A stretch of 7,106 nt of DNA from contig QGSR01000096.1 of assembly GCA_003387805.1 (NCBI GenBank), forward strand, positions 1 to 7,106, written 5' to 3'. This document shows, in pieces, positions 5,700 through 7,106 of this stretch (positions within the stretch are counted from its first letter, which is position 1; each line of letters starts with the position of its first letter). This DNA comes from Bacillota bacterium (GTDB taxonomy: Bacteria; Bacillota; Limnochordia; Limnochordales; ZCTH02-B6). The notes beneath the pieces were generated by a model. The model did not search any database, was not told where the DNA came from, and was given only the letters and a program-made list of their open reading frames with translations. The translations under genes were made by a program, and so were the position numbers.

Positions 5700-5758
5700 A
5701 TCCTAGCGTGCCCGCGGACGGGCCGGGAATAATGGGATTTTCCCTGGAATGAACCGCG

Positions 5759-7106
5759 TCAGCTGGCGGGATTGGCCCCGTGGGCCAGCTCCAGAAGCTC
5801 CCTGGCGTGGTCCAGCGTGCTGGCGGTCAGGACGCCGGCCAGCATCCGCGCGATCTCTTCCACCCGGTCCTCGCCGGCCAGGGGCCGGACCGTGACCGAC
5901 GTGCGGCCTTCGCGCGCGCCTTTGGTGACCAGCAGGTGGTGGTCAGCCATGGTGGCCAGCTGCGCCAGGTGCGTCACGGAAATGACTTGCCGCGCGGCCG
6001 CCACCGCCCGCAGCCGCTGCGCGACGGCCTGGGCCGTGCGGCCGCCGATGCCCGCGTCCACCTCGTCAAAGACCAGCGTCGGCACCGAGTCCACCGCGGC
6101 CAGCACGCGCTTGACGGCCAAAGCCACCCGGGACAGCTCGCCGCCCGAGGCCACCCGGGCCAGCGGCCGCGGCGGCTCGCCCGGATTGGCCGACAGCAAA
6201 AACTCCACCCGGTCCACGCCCGTCTCGCCGGCGGCCCAACGGCCGCCGGCCAAAGCCAGGCCGTCCTCCGCGGGCGTTCGCTCCAGCTGCACGACGAAGC
6301 GGCCGGGCCCCATGTGCAGCCCCTCCAGCTCCGCGGACACCGCGTCCTGCAGCGCCGCGGCCGCGTCATGGCGGGCTTTCGACAGCTCGGCGGCCAGCGC
6401 GGCCGCCTCCTTTTCCAGCGCGGCGATTTCGGCGGTGAGCTCACCGGTGCGGGCTTCACCAGCCAAAAGCCCGTCCAGCTCCGCCCGCAGCTCTTCCGCG
6501 AAGGCCAGCACCTCCGCCACGGTGGCGCCGTACTTGCGCTTCAGGTCCGAGATGACGGCCAGGCGCCGCTGCACCTCCTCCAGCGCGGCCGGATCCGCTT
6601 CCAGCTGGTCCGCGTAGCGGCGCAGCACGCCCGCGACTTCCCGCACCTGCACCGCGGCTCCGTCCAGGAGCTGGGCCGCTTCGGACAGCTGCGGGTCCAG
6701 CTGCGCCAGGGCCTGCAGCGTGTACGCGGCGTCGGCCAGCACGTCGGCCGCGGCCGGCGCGCCGTCCCCGCCCTCGTGCAGCGCCGCGTACAGCCGGGCC
6801 GTCTCGGTCTGCAGCTTCTCCAGATGCTGCAGGCGCCGGCGCCGGGCCTCCAGCTCCTCTTCCTCGCCGGGATCCAGCCCGGCCGCGGCGATCTCGTCCA
6901 GCTGAAAGCGAACCAGGTCAATGCGCCGGGCCCGCTCCCGCTCGTCCTCCAGCAGGCGCGCCAGCTCCCGCCGGGACTCGGTCAGCCGCCGCCACACGTC
7001 GGCGAACCGCCGGCGCAGCGCCAGCACGGCGTCGCCGCCGTAGGCGTCCAGACGGTGCAGCTGGGTGCGGGGGCGGGCCAGCGGCTGAGGATGGTCGTGG
7101 CCGGGG
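5759..7106 (-). CDS. recN: DNA repair protein RecN, C-terminal part (5' end outside window)
   Basis: 449 codons are visible, roughly the last three quarters of a protein usually 550-580 residues long; the N-terminal Walker A half lies beyond the right edge. Seen: the frame enters with GHDHPQPLARPRTQLHRLDAYGG, in two parts matching RecN's GQHEHQ and LLDxFGG region. A long Glu/Arg/Ala coiled coil follows (about 6350-7020). Then come the ABC signature VASGGELSRVALAVKR (near 6105-6155), Walker B plus D-loop TLVFDEVDAGIGGRTAQA (near 6030-6085) and the H-loop VISVTHLAQLATMADHHLL (near 5930-5990). RecN is an SMC-like ATPase that gathers broken DNA ends during double-strand break repair in the cytoplasm. 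The GTG at 7027 is not a real start because conserved sequence continues upstream of it in frame. It ends 100 nt before spoIVB. Identity is secure from motif order and the spoIVB neighbour. Confidence 0.96.
   Translation of the reverse strand, partial: PGHDHPQPLARPRTQLHRLDAYGGDAVLALRRRFADVWRRLTESRRELARLLEDERERARRIDLVRFQLDEIAAAGLDPGEEEELEARRRRLQHLEKLQTETARLYAALHEGGDGAPAAADVLADAAYTLQALAQLDPQLSEAAQLLDGAAVQVREVAGVLRRYADQLEADPAALEEVQRRLAVISDLKRKYGATVAEVLAFAEELRAELDGLLAGEARTGELTAEIAALEKEAAALAAELSKARHDAAAALQDAVSAELEGLHMGPGRFVVQLERTPAEDGLALAGGRWAAGETGVDRVEFLLSANPGEPPRPLARVASGGELSRVALAVKRVLAAVDSVPTLVFDEVDAGIGGRTAQAVAQRLRAVAAARQVISVTHLAQLATMADHHLLVTKGAREGRTSVTVRPLAGEDRVEEIARMLAGVLTASTLDHARELLELAHGANPAS

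Noticed and set aside
5700..5734. Possible spoIVB promoter: CATTATT (sense 5734-5728) as a sigmaG-like -10 and TAGGAT (5705-5700) as a sigmaA-like -10
   Set aside because: SpoIVB is expected to be forespore-transcribed, but neither box has a matching -35 at a suitable distance, so no promoter is claimed.
5734..5744. Small palindrome GGGATTTTCCC after recN as a terminator
   Set aside because: A 4-bp stem with a 3-nt loop and no T-run is too weak for an intrinsic terminator.
1..7106. CRISPR array, tRNA/rRNA, insertion sequence, phage or defence genes
   Set aside because: No direct repeat array, RNA gene or transposase/integrase motif was seen; all sequence is accounted for by chromosomal housekeeping, sporulation and envelope genes.

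Overview
The window is a strongly GC-rich stretch in which every supportable gene lies on the minus strand, so transcription runs from the right edge to the left. The presence of spoIVB and spo0A makes the source an endospore-forming Firmicute. The high GC content, frequent GTG/TTG starts and accompanying envelope genes suggest a deep-branching, high-GC lineage (Symbiobacterium-, Thermaerobacter- or Limnochordia-like). This placement is an inference; no marker here fixes the genus.

Layout in transcription order: recN (5' end beyond the right edge; stop at 5759), a 100-nt gap with a hairpin, spoIVB (4330-5658), 14 nt, spo0A (3560-4315), 24 nt, steA-like TPK-fold gene (2417-3535), 21 nt, steB/mctB-like gene (1748-2395), 4-nt overlap, family 2 glycosyltransferase (1071-1751), 1-nt overlap, MraY/WecA-like membrane transferase (253-1071), a 46-nt gap holding a strong hairpin, and the start of a DinG/YoaA-type helicase (206 to the left edge). 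There is no gene-free stretch longer than 100 nt. The compact spacing and stop/start overlaps suggest one or two long transcripts.

Functionally the window joins three themes. The ends carry DNA repair genes (RecN, DinG-like helicase). The centre carries sporulation control: Spo0A, the master regulator, and SpoIVB, the forespore signalling protease. The left part is an envelope module. SteA and SteB homologues act together in cell separation and wall assembly in Corynebacterium, and here they sit beside a dolichyl-phosphate-sugar-synthase-like GT2 and an MraY-like polyprenyl-phosphate transferase. This pairing suggests a dedicated lipid-linked glycan step tied to division or spore envelope formation. 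In Mycobacterium the order recN-steA-like-steB-like also occurs without sporulation genes, so spoIVB-spo0A sits inside an old neighbourhood shared with Actinobacteria.

The most striking observation is in Spo0A. The receiver domain has Glu (residue 54) where the phosphoacceptor Asp is expected, and one residue of the neighbouring acidic pair is Ser, while the DNA-binding domain looks intact. This predicts a Spo0A that may not be controlled by the usual phosphorelay. Other points of interest are the hairpin that covers the helicase ribosome-binding site, the hairpin that decides the spoIVB start, and the coupled, mostly non-ATG start codons.
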